DNA of 11,012 bases from CAZEIW01 sp964512305 (GCA_964512305.1 CAZEIW010000170.1:1-11012); one strand, 5' to 3'. Positions 1-7,689 are shown, numbered from the stretch's first letter. Made by a program: numbers and translations. Notes: a model not told the origin generated them from the sequence alone.

Positions 1-1
1 G

Positions 2-172
2 CTCGAGCGCGCGCGCGCGTTCGCGATGCATGCGATCGCGCAGGTCGAGCGGGCCAGGGTTCGCCACGGGCGGGGACGCTATTCGTTGTGGACCGGCGAC
101 CCCGGTGTCGCGCTGTTCACGATGAGCTGTATCGCCGGCGACGCCGACTTCCCGACGCTCGACGTCTTCTGA
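2..172 (+). CDS. C-terminal fragment of a probable LanC-like (lanthionine synthetase C-like) protein, 5' end outside window
   Basis: Only the last 56 residues and the TGA stop (170-172) are present; the gene runs in from the left edge. The reading frame was chosen because it gives a protein-like sequence with segments FAMHAIAQVER, YSLWTGDPGVALF and a terminal FPTLDVF. The other two forward frames give arginine-rich shadow sequence. From memory, the pattern 'Y-S-L-W-T-G-D-x-G-x-A-x-F' followed by a short helix and 'FPTLD-x-F' closes proteins of the LANC_like family, whose (alpha/alpha)6 barrel repeats carry Gly-rich turns. The zinc ligands of true lanthionine cyclases lie upstream of this segment, so catalytic competence cannot be judged. 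The gene is convergent with the TolC-family gene and separated by 9 bp. It could equally be another alpha/alpha-barrel protein; the family call is tentative. Confidence 0.5.
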   Translation, partial: LERARAFAMHAIAQVERARVRHGRGRYSLWTGDPGVALFTMSCIAGDADFPTLDVF

Positions 173-181
173 CGGGAGACC

Positions 182-1525
182 TCACCGGGCCGCGCCGGAA
201 TCGCGCGGCGGCGCCGCAACGAGGTAGGCGAGCTGGATCCGCAGGCGCGCCGATTCCAGATCGATGTTCAGGCGCTCGAGCTTCGTTTCGATCGCGCCGC
301 GCCTAGCCTCGAGCACGGCCGTGAGCGGCGTGCCCGCTCCCCCAGCTCCAGCCGCGCCCCGATAGGCGGCCAGGGCGGCCGCGGTCCTCTGCTCGGCGAG
401 GGGAATCAGCGTGCCGTCGTACCTGGCCAGGCGCGAGCCCTGGATCCTCCAGCGCTGCCAGATCGCCCGCGCGTCGGCGGCCAGCGCACGCCGCGCGTCC
501 TCCCGCTCCGCACCTGCCTGGTCCCGCTGCGCGAGGCGCGCTGCGAGCTCGCGATCCTGCAGATGCGACCGGTTCCAGGGCACCGGGACCGACACGTTGA
601 CCGAGACCATGTTCGAATAGCTTGAACCGCGCTGGCTGTAGGTCAGCTCCCAGCTCCAGTCCGGCCTGCGGTTCGCGCGCGCCAGCGCGACATCGGCCTC
701 GGCCATCGCTGCCTGGCCCGCCATGACGGCCAGTTGCGGGTGGCCGTCGAGGCGTCCGTCGAAGACACCGTCAGGCGGCACTTCGGGCGGCAGCTCGGAA
801 TCGGCCGCCGCCCGGTCGGCAAGCGGCCGGTCCGCCTCCGACCCGATCCAGCGAGAAAGCTGTGCCGCTGCGGCGGCGATGTCCTGCTCCGTCTGGCCGA
901 GTCGATCGCGAATCTGCTCGAGCTGGGTCCGCGCCGCGAACACGTCGGACTGGCTGCCGCGGCCGGCGCGATAAGCCGAATCCGCGGCTTCTATCTGAAG
1001 CGCGGCCTCCCGCGCTTCGGAGTCCAGCAGTTGCCGCGCCGACTCCCGGTACGAGCGCTCGAGCCAGGCCAGCGCCGCGTCGCGGCGCACCTGGGCGGCC
1101 GTCAGTTCACGCTGCGCCTCGCCGACCTCGGCCTCGCGCTCGAAACGGGCGCTGCGTGCCTGGCGCTTGTCCTCGCGGGTGAACTCCTGCATCACGCCGA
1201 TCGACCGCTGGGTCATGAAATCGCGCGCGGTGCTGAAGCGGTCCGGGCCGTTGACCGGAACGTTGTCGATGCCGGCCTTGAGGACCGGGTCCGGCAGCCG
1301 CCCCGCGGAGACCTCCATCTCGCGCGCAGCCAGTGCCTGCGCGCGATTCGCCGCGACGAGCTGGGAGCGCTCGACCGCGAGCTGCATCGCCCGTTCGAGC
1401 GAAAGCGCGGCGCCGGTTTCCGCCACCTGCGCGCTCGCGGAAGCCATGAGCAGCCAGGCGGCCAGCAGGGCCGCCGCGCCCGCACCGGTGCGCCGGATCG
1501 CCGACCACTCTTCGCCCCGCGACAT
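182..1525 (-). CDS. TolC-family outer membrane efflux protein (CusC/CzcC-like channel of the Cus system)
   Basis: Predicted outer-membrane channel of a tripartite RND efflux system, forming the trimeric exit duct for the CusA/CusB-like proteins encoded upstream. The chosen ATG at 1525-1523 is preceded by a good ribosome site (GGAG, five bases upstream) and gives a 447-residue protein, a normal size for the family. It has a signal peptide (Arg pair, then hydrophobic AALLAAWLLMASASA, cut near residue 32). The mature protein starts with the family's typical LSLERAMQLAVERS helix. Next come GRLPDPVLKAGIDN and FMTQRSIGVMQEF, then long alanine/arginine/glutamate-rich coiled helices in two half-repeats. 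A VNVSVPVPWNR strand fits the beta-barrel part. There is no lipobox cysteine after the signal, unlike lipidated E. coli CusC. An upstream GTG (1591-1589) overlapping the polyphosphate kinase stop, or an ATG at 1546, are alternative starts. It is the last gene of the leftward run; substrate specificity is inferred from its neighbours. Confidence 0.9.
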   Translation of the reverse strand: MSRGEEWSAIRRTGAGAAALLAAWLLMASASAQVAETGAALSLERAMQLAVERSQLVAANRAQALAAREMEVSAGRLPDPVLKAGIDNVPVNGPDRFSTARDFMTQRSIGVMQEFTREDKRQARSARFEREAEVGEAQRELTAAQVRRDAALAWLERSYRESARQLLDSEAREAALQIEAADSAYRAGRGSQSDVFAARTQLEQIRDRLGQTEQDIAAAAAQLSRWIGSEADRPLADRAAADSELPPEVPPDGVFDGRLDGHPQLAVMAGQAAMAEADVALARANRRPDWSWELTYSQRGSSYSNMVSVNVSVPVPWNRSHLQDRELAARLAQRDQAGAEREDARRALAADARAIWQRWRIQGSRLARYDGTLIPLAEQRTAAALAAYRGAAGAGGAGTPLTAVLEARRGAIETKLERLNIDLESARLRIQLAYLVAAPPRDSGAAR

Positions 1526-1587
1526 GCGTTCTCCGGTTCGCAACATGACTCCCCAGGCAGGCGTTTGCCTCGCCTCGCCCCGCCGCC

Positions 1588-2367
1588 TCACGGCGCCAGG
1601 CCCGTGCCGGCGTGAGCCTCGTCGTACGGAAACACGACGTCCGTATCGGGCGCCAGCCGGCGTTTCCCGCCTCGAGGGGTTTCCACGCGCGACAGCAGGT
1701 CGCGGATCACGTTCAGGCGCGCGCTGTGCTTGTCATCCGCCCGAACGACGATCCACGGGGACAGCACGCTCGCGGTTCGCGCGAGCATCTCGTCGCGCGC
1801 CTTGCTGTACGCCTTCCAATGGCCGAGCGCCGCGCGATCCACCGGACTGAGCTTCCACTGTTTGAGGGGATCGCGCCGCCTCGATTGCAGGCGCCTTTTC
1901 TGCTCGCCGCGGCTGATGTCCAGGTAGTACTTGATGAGCTGGATGCCGGAGCCGATCAGCATGTGCTCGAACGGCAGGACCGCCTCGACGAAGTCCTCGT
2001 ACTGCCGCTCGGTGCAGAATCCCAGCACCCGCTCGACCCCGGCGCGGTTGTACCAGCTGCGGTTGAACAGGACGATCTCCTGGCTGGCCGGCAGGAACCG
2101 CACGTAGCGCTGGAAATACCAGGAGGCGGCATCGCGGTCCGAGGGCTTGCCGAGCGCCACGACCCGCGTCTCGCGCGGGCTCAGATGCTCGACGATGTGC
2201 TTGATCGTGCCGTCCTTGCCGCTCGCGTCGCGGCCCTCGAAGATGACCAGGATCTTCCTGCCGTGCTCGATCACGTGGCGCTGGACCTTCACGAGCTCGA
2301 TCTGGAGCTCCCGAAGCGATGCCTCGTAGGCGAGGTCACGCGCGGGCGCCTGTCGACGCGTCTTCAT
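1588..2367 (-). CDS. ppk2: Polyphosphate kinase 2 family protein (PPK2)
   Basis: PPK2 enzymes transfer phosphate between inorganic polyphosphate and nucleoside diphosphates (polyP + ADP/GDP to ATP/GTP) in the cytoplasm. The 259-residue protein has the single-domain PPK2 layout: Walker A region FEGRDASGKDG at about 43-53, LGKPSDRDAASWYFQRY at about 72-88, the Walker B/signature FNRSWYNRAGVERVLGFC at about 101-118, and an Arg/Lys-rich lid (RGEQKRRLQSRRRDPLKQWK) at about 153-172. The first signature residue is Asn, where I recall Asp in some characterised members. The ATG at 2367 was chosen because it has a strong ribosome site (GGAGG, five bases upstream). An in-frame ATG at 2412 has no such support. 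The start lies inside the end of the RND pump gene (32-base overlap), and the channel gene follows at once, so it is embedded in the efflux operon. The direction of catalysis cannot be read from sequence. The family call is firm; the link to metal tolerance is inference. Confidence 0.95.
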   Translation of the reverse strand: MKTRRQAPARDLAYEASLRELQIELVKVQRHVIEHGRKILVIFEGRDASGKDGTIKHIVEHLSPRETRVVALGKPSDRDAASWYFQRYVRFLPASQEIVLFNRSWYNRAGVERVLGFCTERQYEDFVEAVLPFEHMLIGSGIQLIKYYLDISRGEQKRRLQSRRRDPLKQWKLSPVDRAALGHWKAYSKARDEMLARTASVLSPWIVVRADDKHSARLNVIRDLLSRVETPRGGKRRLAPDTDVVFPYDEAHAGTGLAP

Positions 2368-5300
2368 CCTTCCCTCCGGGCTGTCGGGACTGCGCCGAAT
2401 GTAGCGGGACACCGGGTCCCGTGTCGACCGCGGTCCTCGATCGGAGCCACGGGAACGACCCGAGCCGCCACTGCTTGACCGAGGCGTAGATTGCCGGGAT
2501 CACGACCAGCGTCAGGACCGTGGAGGAGATCATTCCGCCCACCATCGGCGCGGCGATCCGGCTCATCACCTCCGAGCCTGTGCCCCGGCTCCACATGATC
2601 GGCAGCAGGCCGGCCATGATCGCGACCACGGTCATCATCTTCGGCCGCACCCGCTCGACCGCACCTTCCATCACCGCCTCGTAGAGATCCGCAAGCGCCG
2701 GCCGGCGCCCCTGCGCGCGGCGTTTCGCCTCGATCGCGCGCCACGCGTTGTCGAGGTAGATCAGCATCACGACCCCGGTTTCCGCCGCAACTCCCGCGAG
2801 CGCGACGAAGCCCACCCCGGCGGCCACCGACAGGTTGTAGCCGAGCATCCACATCAGCCACACCCCGCCCACGAGCGCGAAGGGCACCGACAGCATCACG
2901 ATCAGGGTCTCGGTCAGGCGCCTGAAGTTCAGGTAGAGCAGGAGGAAGATGATCAGCAGCGCCACCGGGACCACGATCTTCATCCTGGCGATCGCCCGTT
3001 GCATGTATTCGAACTGCCCGCTCCACGCGACGTAATAGCCGGGCGGGAATTTGACCTGTTCAGCCACGGCCTGCCGCGCGTCGGCGACGTAGCCGCCGAT
3101 GTCGCGCCCATGGATGTCCACGTAGATGTACGCCGACAGCAGGGCGTTCTCGGTGCGGATCGACGGCGGCCCCATCGCGACCTGGACACTGGCGAGCTGG
3201 CCCAGCGGCAGCATCGCCCCCTCGGCCGTCGGCACCAGCACCTGCTGCGCGATCTGCACGGGGTCATTGCGCAACTCGCGCGGATATCGGACCGTCACCG
3301 CGAAGCGCTCGCGCCCCTCGACCGTCGTGGTCGCGGTCTCTCCTCCCAGCGCGGTGGCGATCACGTCCTGCAGGTCGCCGATCGCGAGGCCGTAGCGTGC
3401 CAGCTGCTCGCGGTCGGGCTCGATCGTCAGGTAGTAGCCGCCCGTCAGGCGCTCGGCGAAGGCGCTCGTCGTGCCCGGCACCCCGCGGACGACGCCCTCG
3501 ATCCGCCTGGCGAGCCGTTCCATCTCCCCCAGGTCCCTGCCGAACACTTTGATGCCCACCGGCGTGCGGATGCCCGTGGACAGCATGTCGATGCGGGCCT
3601 TGATCGGCATGGTCCAGGCGTTCGCGACGCCGGGAAACTGAAGCGCCCTGTCCATCTCGGCGGTCAGCCGGTCGATCGTCATGCCGGGGCGCCACTCGAA
3701 CTCCGGCTTCAGGTTGATCACCGTCTCGAACATCTCCACCGGCGCGGGATCGGTCGCCGTCCCGGCGCGCCCTGCCTTGCCGAACACCGACGCCACCTCC
3801 GGGAAGCTCTTGAGGATCTTGTCCTGCGTCTGCATCAGTTCGGCGGCCTTGGTGATCGACATGCCGGGCAGCGAGGTCGGCATGTAGAACAGCGTCCCCT
3901 CGTTCAGCGTCGGCATGAACTCGGAACCGAGACGGGACGCCGGAACCGCCGAGACGGCCAGCACGGCGACGGCGCAAGCGATGGTCAGGGTCTTGTGGCG
4001 CATCACGCCGGCGATCACCGGCCGGTAGGTCCGGATCAGCAGCCGGTTCACCGGGTTCCTCGCCTCCGGCAGGATGCGCCCGCGGACGAACAGCATCATC
4101 AGCACCGGGACCAGCGTCACCGAGAGCACGGCCGCTCCCCCCATGGCGAAGGTCTTCGTGTAGGCGAGCGGCGCGAACAGCCGACCCTCCTGCGCCTCCA
4201 GCGTGAACACCGGCAGGAACGACACGGTGATGATCAGCAGCGAGAAGAAGAGCGCCGGGCCGACCTCCTTGCACGCGGCGACCATCGCCTGGGCGCGGTC
4301 CTCGGCCGAATGATCCGGCGGCAGGCGCTCGAGGTGCTTGTGGGCGTTCTCGATCATCACGATCGCCGCGTCGATCATCGCGCCGATCGCGATCGCGATG
4401 CCGCCCAGGCTCATCAGGTTGGAGTTGATGCCGAGCAGCCTCATCGCGATGAACGCGATCAGCACGCCCACCGGCAGCATCAGGATCGCGACCAGCGCCG
4501 AGCGCACGTGCAGCAGGAACACCACGCACACCAGCGCGACGATCAGCGACTCCTCGCTCAGCGTGCGCTCTAGCGTGGCGATCGCCCGGTGGATCAGCTC
4601 GGAGCGGTCGTAGACCGCCTGGATGGCGACCCCCTCGGGCAATCCCGTCGAGACTTCGGCGATCTTCTGTTTCAGGTTGCCGATCACGTCGAGCGCGTTC
4701 TGCCCGTAGCGTGCCATCGCGATGCCGGCGACGACCTCGCCTTCGCCGTCGAGCTCTGTCAGGCCGCGCCGCTCGTCGGGCACGAGCTCGACGTTGGCGA
4801 GGTCGCGGATCAGGACCGGCGTGCCCCTTTCGCTCTTGACGACCAGGTTCGCGATGTCGCGCGCGTCGCGCAGGTAGCCCTTGCCGCGCACCATGTACTC
4901 GGTCTCGGCCATCTCGACCACCCGCCCGCCGACGTCGCGGTTGGAGGCGCGGATGACCTGCGATACCTTTTCCAGCGGGATCCCGTACGAGCGCAACTTC
5001 ACCGGGTCGACCGTGACCTGGTACGTCTGCACGAAGCCGCCGATCGAGGCGACCTCGGCGACGCCGTGCGCTTTCGTCAGCTGGTAGCGCAGATACCAGT
5101 CCTGCAGCGCCCGCAGCTCCGCCAGCGTCCTGTTCTTCGCCAGCACGGCGTACTCGTAGACCCACCCCACGCCCGTGGCATCCGGCCCGATCTGCGGCGC
5201 CACGCCGGTGGGCATCCGGCCAGCGGCCGAATTCAGGTACTCGAGCACGCGCGAGCGCGCCCAGTAGATGTCGGTGCCATCGTCGAAGATCACGTAGACG

Positions 5301-5575
5301 AACGAGGCGCCGAAGAAGGAGAAACCCCGGACCACCTTCGACCTCGGCACCGCGAGCATGGCGGTCGTGAGCGGGTACGTCACCTGGTCCTCGACGACCT
5401 GCGGCGCCTGGCCGGGGTACTCCGTGTAGACGATCACCTGCACGTCCGACAGGTCGGGCAGCGCGTCGAGCGGCGTGCTGGCGACCGCGTACGCGCCGCC
5501 CACGACGATGAACAGCGTGGCGAGGAGGACCAGGAACCGGTTGCGGCCCGACCACTCGATCAGCCTCGCGAGCAT
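2336..5575 (-). CDS. cusA: CusA-type heavy-metal efflux RND transporter, Cu(I)/Ag(I) class
   Basis: Inner-membrane, proton-driven RND pump of the heavy-metal efflux family, 1079 residues, the usual length. The ATG at 5575 was chosen over an upstream in-frame ATG (5638) because the protein then begins MLARLIEWSGRNRF, as the family does, and GAGG overlapping the cusB stop lies at ribosome-site distance. The three periplasmic Cu(I)/Ag(I) ligands of E. coli CusA (M573, M623, M672) match M565 (LFYMPTSLPG), M615 (PVEMFETV) and M664 (RIDMLSTGI). TM4 reads GAMIDAAIVMIENAHK, the monovalent-ion version, with proton-relay Asp402. The relay Glu and Lys appear later in VAAETGVVM and RPKMMTVVA. M388, M400, M407, M478 and M493 match the methionine shuttle positions. 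The protein has an N-terminal TM, a large periplasmic loop, TMs from about 340 to 540, a second periplasmic loop, and C-terminal TMs. The last 40 or so residues are a polar tail whose end overlaps the start of the PPK2 gene. Confidence 0.97.
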   Translation of the reverse strand: MLARLIEWSGRNRFLVLLATLFIVVGGAYAVASTPLDALPDLSDVQVIVYTEYPGQAPQVVEDQVTYPLTTAMLAVPRSKVVRGFSFFGASFVYVIFDDGTDIYWARSRVLEYLNSAAGRMPTGVAPQIGPDATGVGWVYEYAVLAKNRTLAELRALQDWYLRYQLTKAHGVAEVASIGGFVQTYQVTVDPVKLRSYGIPLEKVSQVIRASNRDVGGRVVEMAETEYMVRGKGYLRDARDIANLVVKSERGTPVLIRDLANVELVPDERRGLTELDGEGEVVAGIAMARYGQNALDVIGNLKQKIAEVSTGLPEGVAIQAVYDRSELIHRAIATLERTLSEESLIVALVCVVFLLHVRSALVAILMLPVGVLIAFIAMRLLGINSNLMSLGGIAIAIGAMIDAAIVMIENAHKHLERLPPDHSAEDRAQAMVAACKEVGPALFFSLLIITVSFLPVFTLEAQEGRLFAPLAYTKTFAMGGAAVLSVTLVPVLMMLFVRGRILPEARNPVNRLLIRTYRPVIAGVMRHKTLTIACAVAVLAVSAVPASRLGSEFMPTLNEGTLFYMPTSLPGMSITKAAELMQTQDKILKSFPEVASVFGKAGRAGTATDPAPVEMFETVINLKPEFEWRPGMTIDRLTAEMDRALQFPGVANAWTMPIKARIDMLSTGIRTPVGIKVFGRDLGEMERLARRIEGVVRGVPGTTSAFAERLTGGYYLTIEPDREQLARYGLAIGDLQDVIATALGGETATTTVEGRERFAVTVRYPRELRNDPVQIAQQVLVPTAEGAMLPLGQLASVQVAMGPPSIRTENALLSAYIYVDIHGRDIGGYVADARQAVAEQVKFPPGYYVAWSGQFEYMQRAIARMKIVVPVALLIIFLLLYLNFRRLTETLIVMLSVPFALVGGVWLMWMLGYNLSVAAGVGFVALAGVAAETGVVMLIYLDNAWRAIEAKRRAQGRRPALADLYEAVMEGAVERVRPKMMTVVAIMAGLLPIMWSRGTGSEVMSRIAAPMVGGMISSTVLTLVVIPAIYASVKQWRLGSFPWLRSRTAVDTGPGVPLHSAQSRQPGGKDEDASTGARA

Positions 5576-5583
5576 GGCGCGCC

Positions 5584-7200
5584 TCAGGGGTGGTTGCCGG
5601 TGCCGGTGGCCGCCGGGTCGATCCGGGTGATCACCCATTCGCCGGCATTGCGCTCGACGAACTCGAAGTCGACCGTGAGGCCCGGCCGCAGGCCGCTCGA
5701 CAGGGAGGCATTGGCGACCCTGAATTGCATCGTCATCGCCGGCATCTTCAGCGCCTCGATCGGACCGTGACCGATGCTGACGGTGCCGGCTGCCGCGTCG
5801 ATCTCCTCGATGGTGCCGCGGCCCTTGTGTCCGATCTGTCCGGCCGCGCCGGGCTGCCCGGAATCGCGACCGGTCTGCGCCGGGGCCGGCTGCTCGAGGG
5901 TCGAGGCGCCGCCGGCCGCAGCGGCGAATCCGCCGATCGCCGCCTTCAGGTTGCTCTCGGCATCGATCAGGAAGTTCGCAGCCACGACGACCCGCTCCGC
6001 CTCCCTGACCCCATCCATCACCTCGACGAACTCTTCGCCGCGCTGGCCGAGCCTCACCTCGCGCGGCTCGAACCGCCCTTCCCCGGCCTCGACCAGCACG
6101 ATGCGGCGCACCCCGCTATCGATCACGGCCGACGTCGGAACCACGAGCACGCGCGCCTTCGCCGCCACCGGCAGCTCGACTTGCGCGAACATCGCGGGCT
6201 TGAGCATCCGGCCGGGATTCGGCAGTTCGATACGGACTGGGATCGTCCGCGTCTCGGCCGTCAGCGTCGGGTACACATAGGCGATCGTGCCTGCGAAGAT
6301 CCGGTCGGGGTACGCGGCGACCCTGATGCGGGCCCTCGCGCCCGGTCTGACCCACGCGAGATCCTGCTCGAACACGTCGGCGATCACCCAGACCGAAGAC
6401 AGGTCCGTGACCTGGTACAGGGCTTCGCCGGGCATGAAGCGCGCGCCCTGTACCGCCTTCCTGTCGGTGACGACCCCGCTGACCGGCGACCGGAAGGTCA
6501 GGGTACGGCGCGCCTGGCCGGACCTGACCAGCAGTTGGATCTCGTCGTCCGGGACATCCCAGTTCTTCAGCCGCCACAGGCTGGCGTCGACGAGCTGCTG
6601 CATGTCGCGCCTGGCCCGTTCCGGCGCGTCTTTCAGCGAATCGAGACCCCTCGCTGCCACCGCGTACTCGCCCTGCGCCGAGACCAGGTCGGCGCTGTAG
6701 ACCTCGAACAGCGGCTCGCCCTTCGCCACGGGCTGGCCGGTCACGTTGACGTCGAGGCGTTCGACGTAGCCCTCGAACTTGGGCGATATCGCGAAAATGC
6801 GGCGTTCGTCCGGAACGATCCGGCCCGCGGCGCGGATGATCCGGTCGACCGGGCGCCGCGCGACCGCCTCGGTCCTTACCCCCAGTCTCTGGATCTTCTC
6901 GGTGCCGATCCTGATCTGGGTGGCGGACCCCTGCCCCGTTTCGCTCCCGTCCTCGAAGACCGGGACGTAGTCCATCCCCATCGAATCCTTCTTCGGGGTC
7001 GGCGACGTGTCGGGCAGCCCCATCGGGTTGCGGTAGTAAAGGATCCGCCGCTCCTGATTGGCCGGCTGCGCCGGCGCGACCGCGCCGCCAAGTTCGCGTT
7101 CGGCCGCGGGCGTACGCTGCCGCTGGCCCCACCCGTAACCGCCCGCCGCCGCAATGACGGCGGCGAGTGCAGCGATCGCAATGCCGGTCCCGGTCTTCAT
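5584..7200 (-). CDS. cusB: CusB-type periplasmic adaptor (membrane fusion protein) with C-terminal CusF domain
   Basis: Adaptor that joins the CusA-like pump to the outer-membrane channel and delivers Cu(I)/Ag(I) to the pump. The 538-residue protein has, in order: an N-terminal signal/anchor (about 5-24); a heavy-metal-binding segment at about 53-82 (YYRNPMGLPDTSPTP, then DSMGMDYVPVFE) with M60, M74 and M76 matching in context the three copper-binding methionines of E. coli CusB; a barrel-sandwich/lipoyl part (AISPKFEGYVERLDV, about 137-151, and FRSPVSGVVTDRKAV, about 236-250); a helical hairpin between those halves; beta-barrel strands; and a membrane-proximal domain to about 425. A Gly/Ala/Pro/Gln linker (about 425-457) leads to a CusF-like OB domain (about 459-530) with His478, Met486, Met489 and Met491 (HGPIEALKMPAMTM). 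E. coli CusB lacks this fused domain. The stop is 8 bp from the cusA start, indicating one transcript. The ATG at 7200 has only a weak ribosome site. Confidence 0.95.
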   Translation of the reverse strand: MKTGTGIAIAALAAVIAAAGGYGWGQRQRTPAAERELGGAVAPAQPANQERRILYYRNPMGLPDTSPTPKKDSMGMDYVPVFEDGSETGQGSATQIRIGTEKIQRLGVRTEAVARRPVDRIIRAAGRIVPDERRIFAISPKFEGYVERLDVNVTGQPVAKGEPLFEVYSADLVSAQGEYAVAARGLDSLKDAPERARRDMQQLVDASLWRLKNWDVPDDEIQLLVRSGQARRTLTFRSPVSGVVTDRKAVQGARFMPGEALYQVTDLSSVWVIADVFEQDLAWVRPGARARIRVAAYPDRIFAGTIAYVYPTLTAETRTIPVRIELPNPGRMLKPAMFAQVELPVAAKARVLVVPTSAVIDSGVRRIVLVEAGEGRFEPREVRLGQRGEEFVEVMDGVREAERVVVAANFLIDAESNLKAAIGGFAAAAGGASTLEQPAPAQTGRDSGQPGAAGQIGHKGRGTIEEIDAAAGTVSIGHGPIEALKMPAMTMQFRVANASLSSGLRPGLTVDFEFVERNAGEWVITRIDPAATGTGNHP

Positions 7201-7230
7201 CGGTATTCGCCTGCTCGCCTTTCCCCCGCG

Positions 7231-7584
7231 CTACTTCGACGCCTCGAAGCGAACCAGCGTCCAGACTCCTCCGACCTCATCGACGGCGACGCGGATCCGC
7301 TGGCCTTCCTTGAGCCGGCCGAACCACGACGCGTCCTTCAGTCGATAGTCCATCGTCATGGCCGGCATGCCGTTGGGCAGCGGTCCATGCGAGAGCGTGA
7401 CCGTGCCGGCGCTCCTGTCGAGCTTCTTGACCAGCGCGTCGGCCAGCGGCGTCTGTGCCGTCGGGTGGCCGGTGGCTGCCCTGCGCGCGGCGGGATCCGC
7501 TCCCGACGCGCCGTCGCCGGCGAATGCGCCCGCCGCGAGACCCAGGCAGGCGGCCATCACCGCGGAAGTTTTCGAGAAGATCAT
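7231..7584 (-). CDS. cusF: Periplasmic copper/silver-binding protein, CusF family
   Basis: Small periplasmic metallochaperone expected to bind Cu(I)/Ag(I) and pass it to the CusB-like adaptor. The 117-residue precursor has a signal peptide (MIFSKTSAVMAACLGLAAGAFA, cut near residue 22), a low-complexity spacer to about residue 45, and one CusF_Ec OB-fold domain (about 50-115) with LSHGPLPNGMPAMTMDY. The E. coli CusF ligands His36, Met47 and Met49 correspond to His66, Met76 and Met78. The metal-capping Trp44 position is Met73, and the loop after the histidine is one residue shorter. The ATG at 7584 is preceded by GGGAAAGG a few bases upstream. It is the first gene of the leftward run, 30 bp ahead of cusB and directly downstream of the divergent promoter region. 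In E. coli cusF lies between cusC and cusB, so the position is different but the association is the same. Confidence 0.92.
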   Translation of the reverse strand: MIFSKTSAVMAACLGLAAGAFAGDGASGADPAARRAATGHPTAQTPLADALVKKLDRSAGTVTLSHGPLPNGMPAMTMDYRLKDASWFGRLKEGQRIRVAVDEVGGVWTLVRFEASK

Positions 7585-7672
7585 GTCGCCTTTCCCTTTC
7601 GATGGTTGATTCGCACGCGAGGAATCGCTCGCAGTGTGCGGGCCCTCGGATAACGAGAACCTGAGCGTTCAA

Positions 7673-7686
7673 TTACATTTCTGTAA
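7673..7686. promoter_or_regulatory. Probable CopR/CusR-type operator, palindrome TTACA-N4-TGTAA
   Basis: Perfect inverted repeat of five bases (TTACA, TTTC spacer, TGTAA) in the divergent control region. From memory, metal-responsive OmpR-family regulators such as CopR, CusR and CzcR bind short AT-rich palindromes of this kind (TTACA/TGTAA half-sites) upstream of efflux genes. The site lies between the divergent genes, about 90 bp from cusF and 60 bp from the regulator gene, and I found neither half-site motif elsewhere in the window by eye. Binding by the adjacent regulator is inferred. Confidence 0.65.
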
Positions 7687-7689
7687 GCT

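Noticed and set aside
173..181. Terminator between the LanC-like fragment and the channel gene
   Set aside because: Only nine bases separate the convergent stops and no convincing stem plus T-run is visible.
2368..2412. Longer N-terminus for PPK2 from the ATG at 2412
   Set aside because: The ATG at 2367 has a strong, correctly spaced ribosome site and the shorter protein matches the usual PPK2 start; the extra 15 residues are coded by DNA already used by cusA.
2999..4573. Plus-strand open frame (524 codons) opposite cusA
   Set aside because: Low-complexity His/Arg/Asp-rich shadow; the minus strand carries well-conserved RND pump sequence throughout.
5590..7653. Long plus-strand open frame (687 codons) opposite cusB/cusF
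   Set aside because: Antisense shadow of GC-rich genes; arginine/aspartate-rich, no recognisable motif, while the minus strand encodes clear CusB and CusF proteins.
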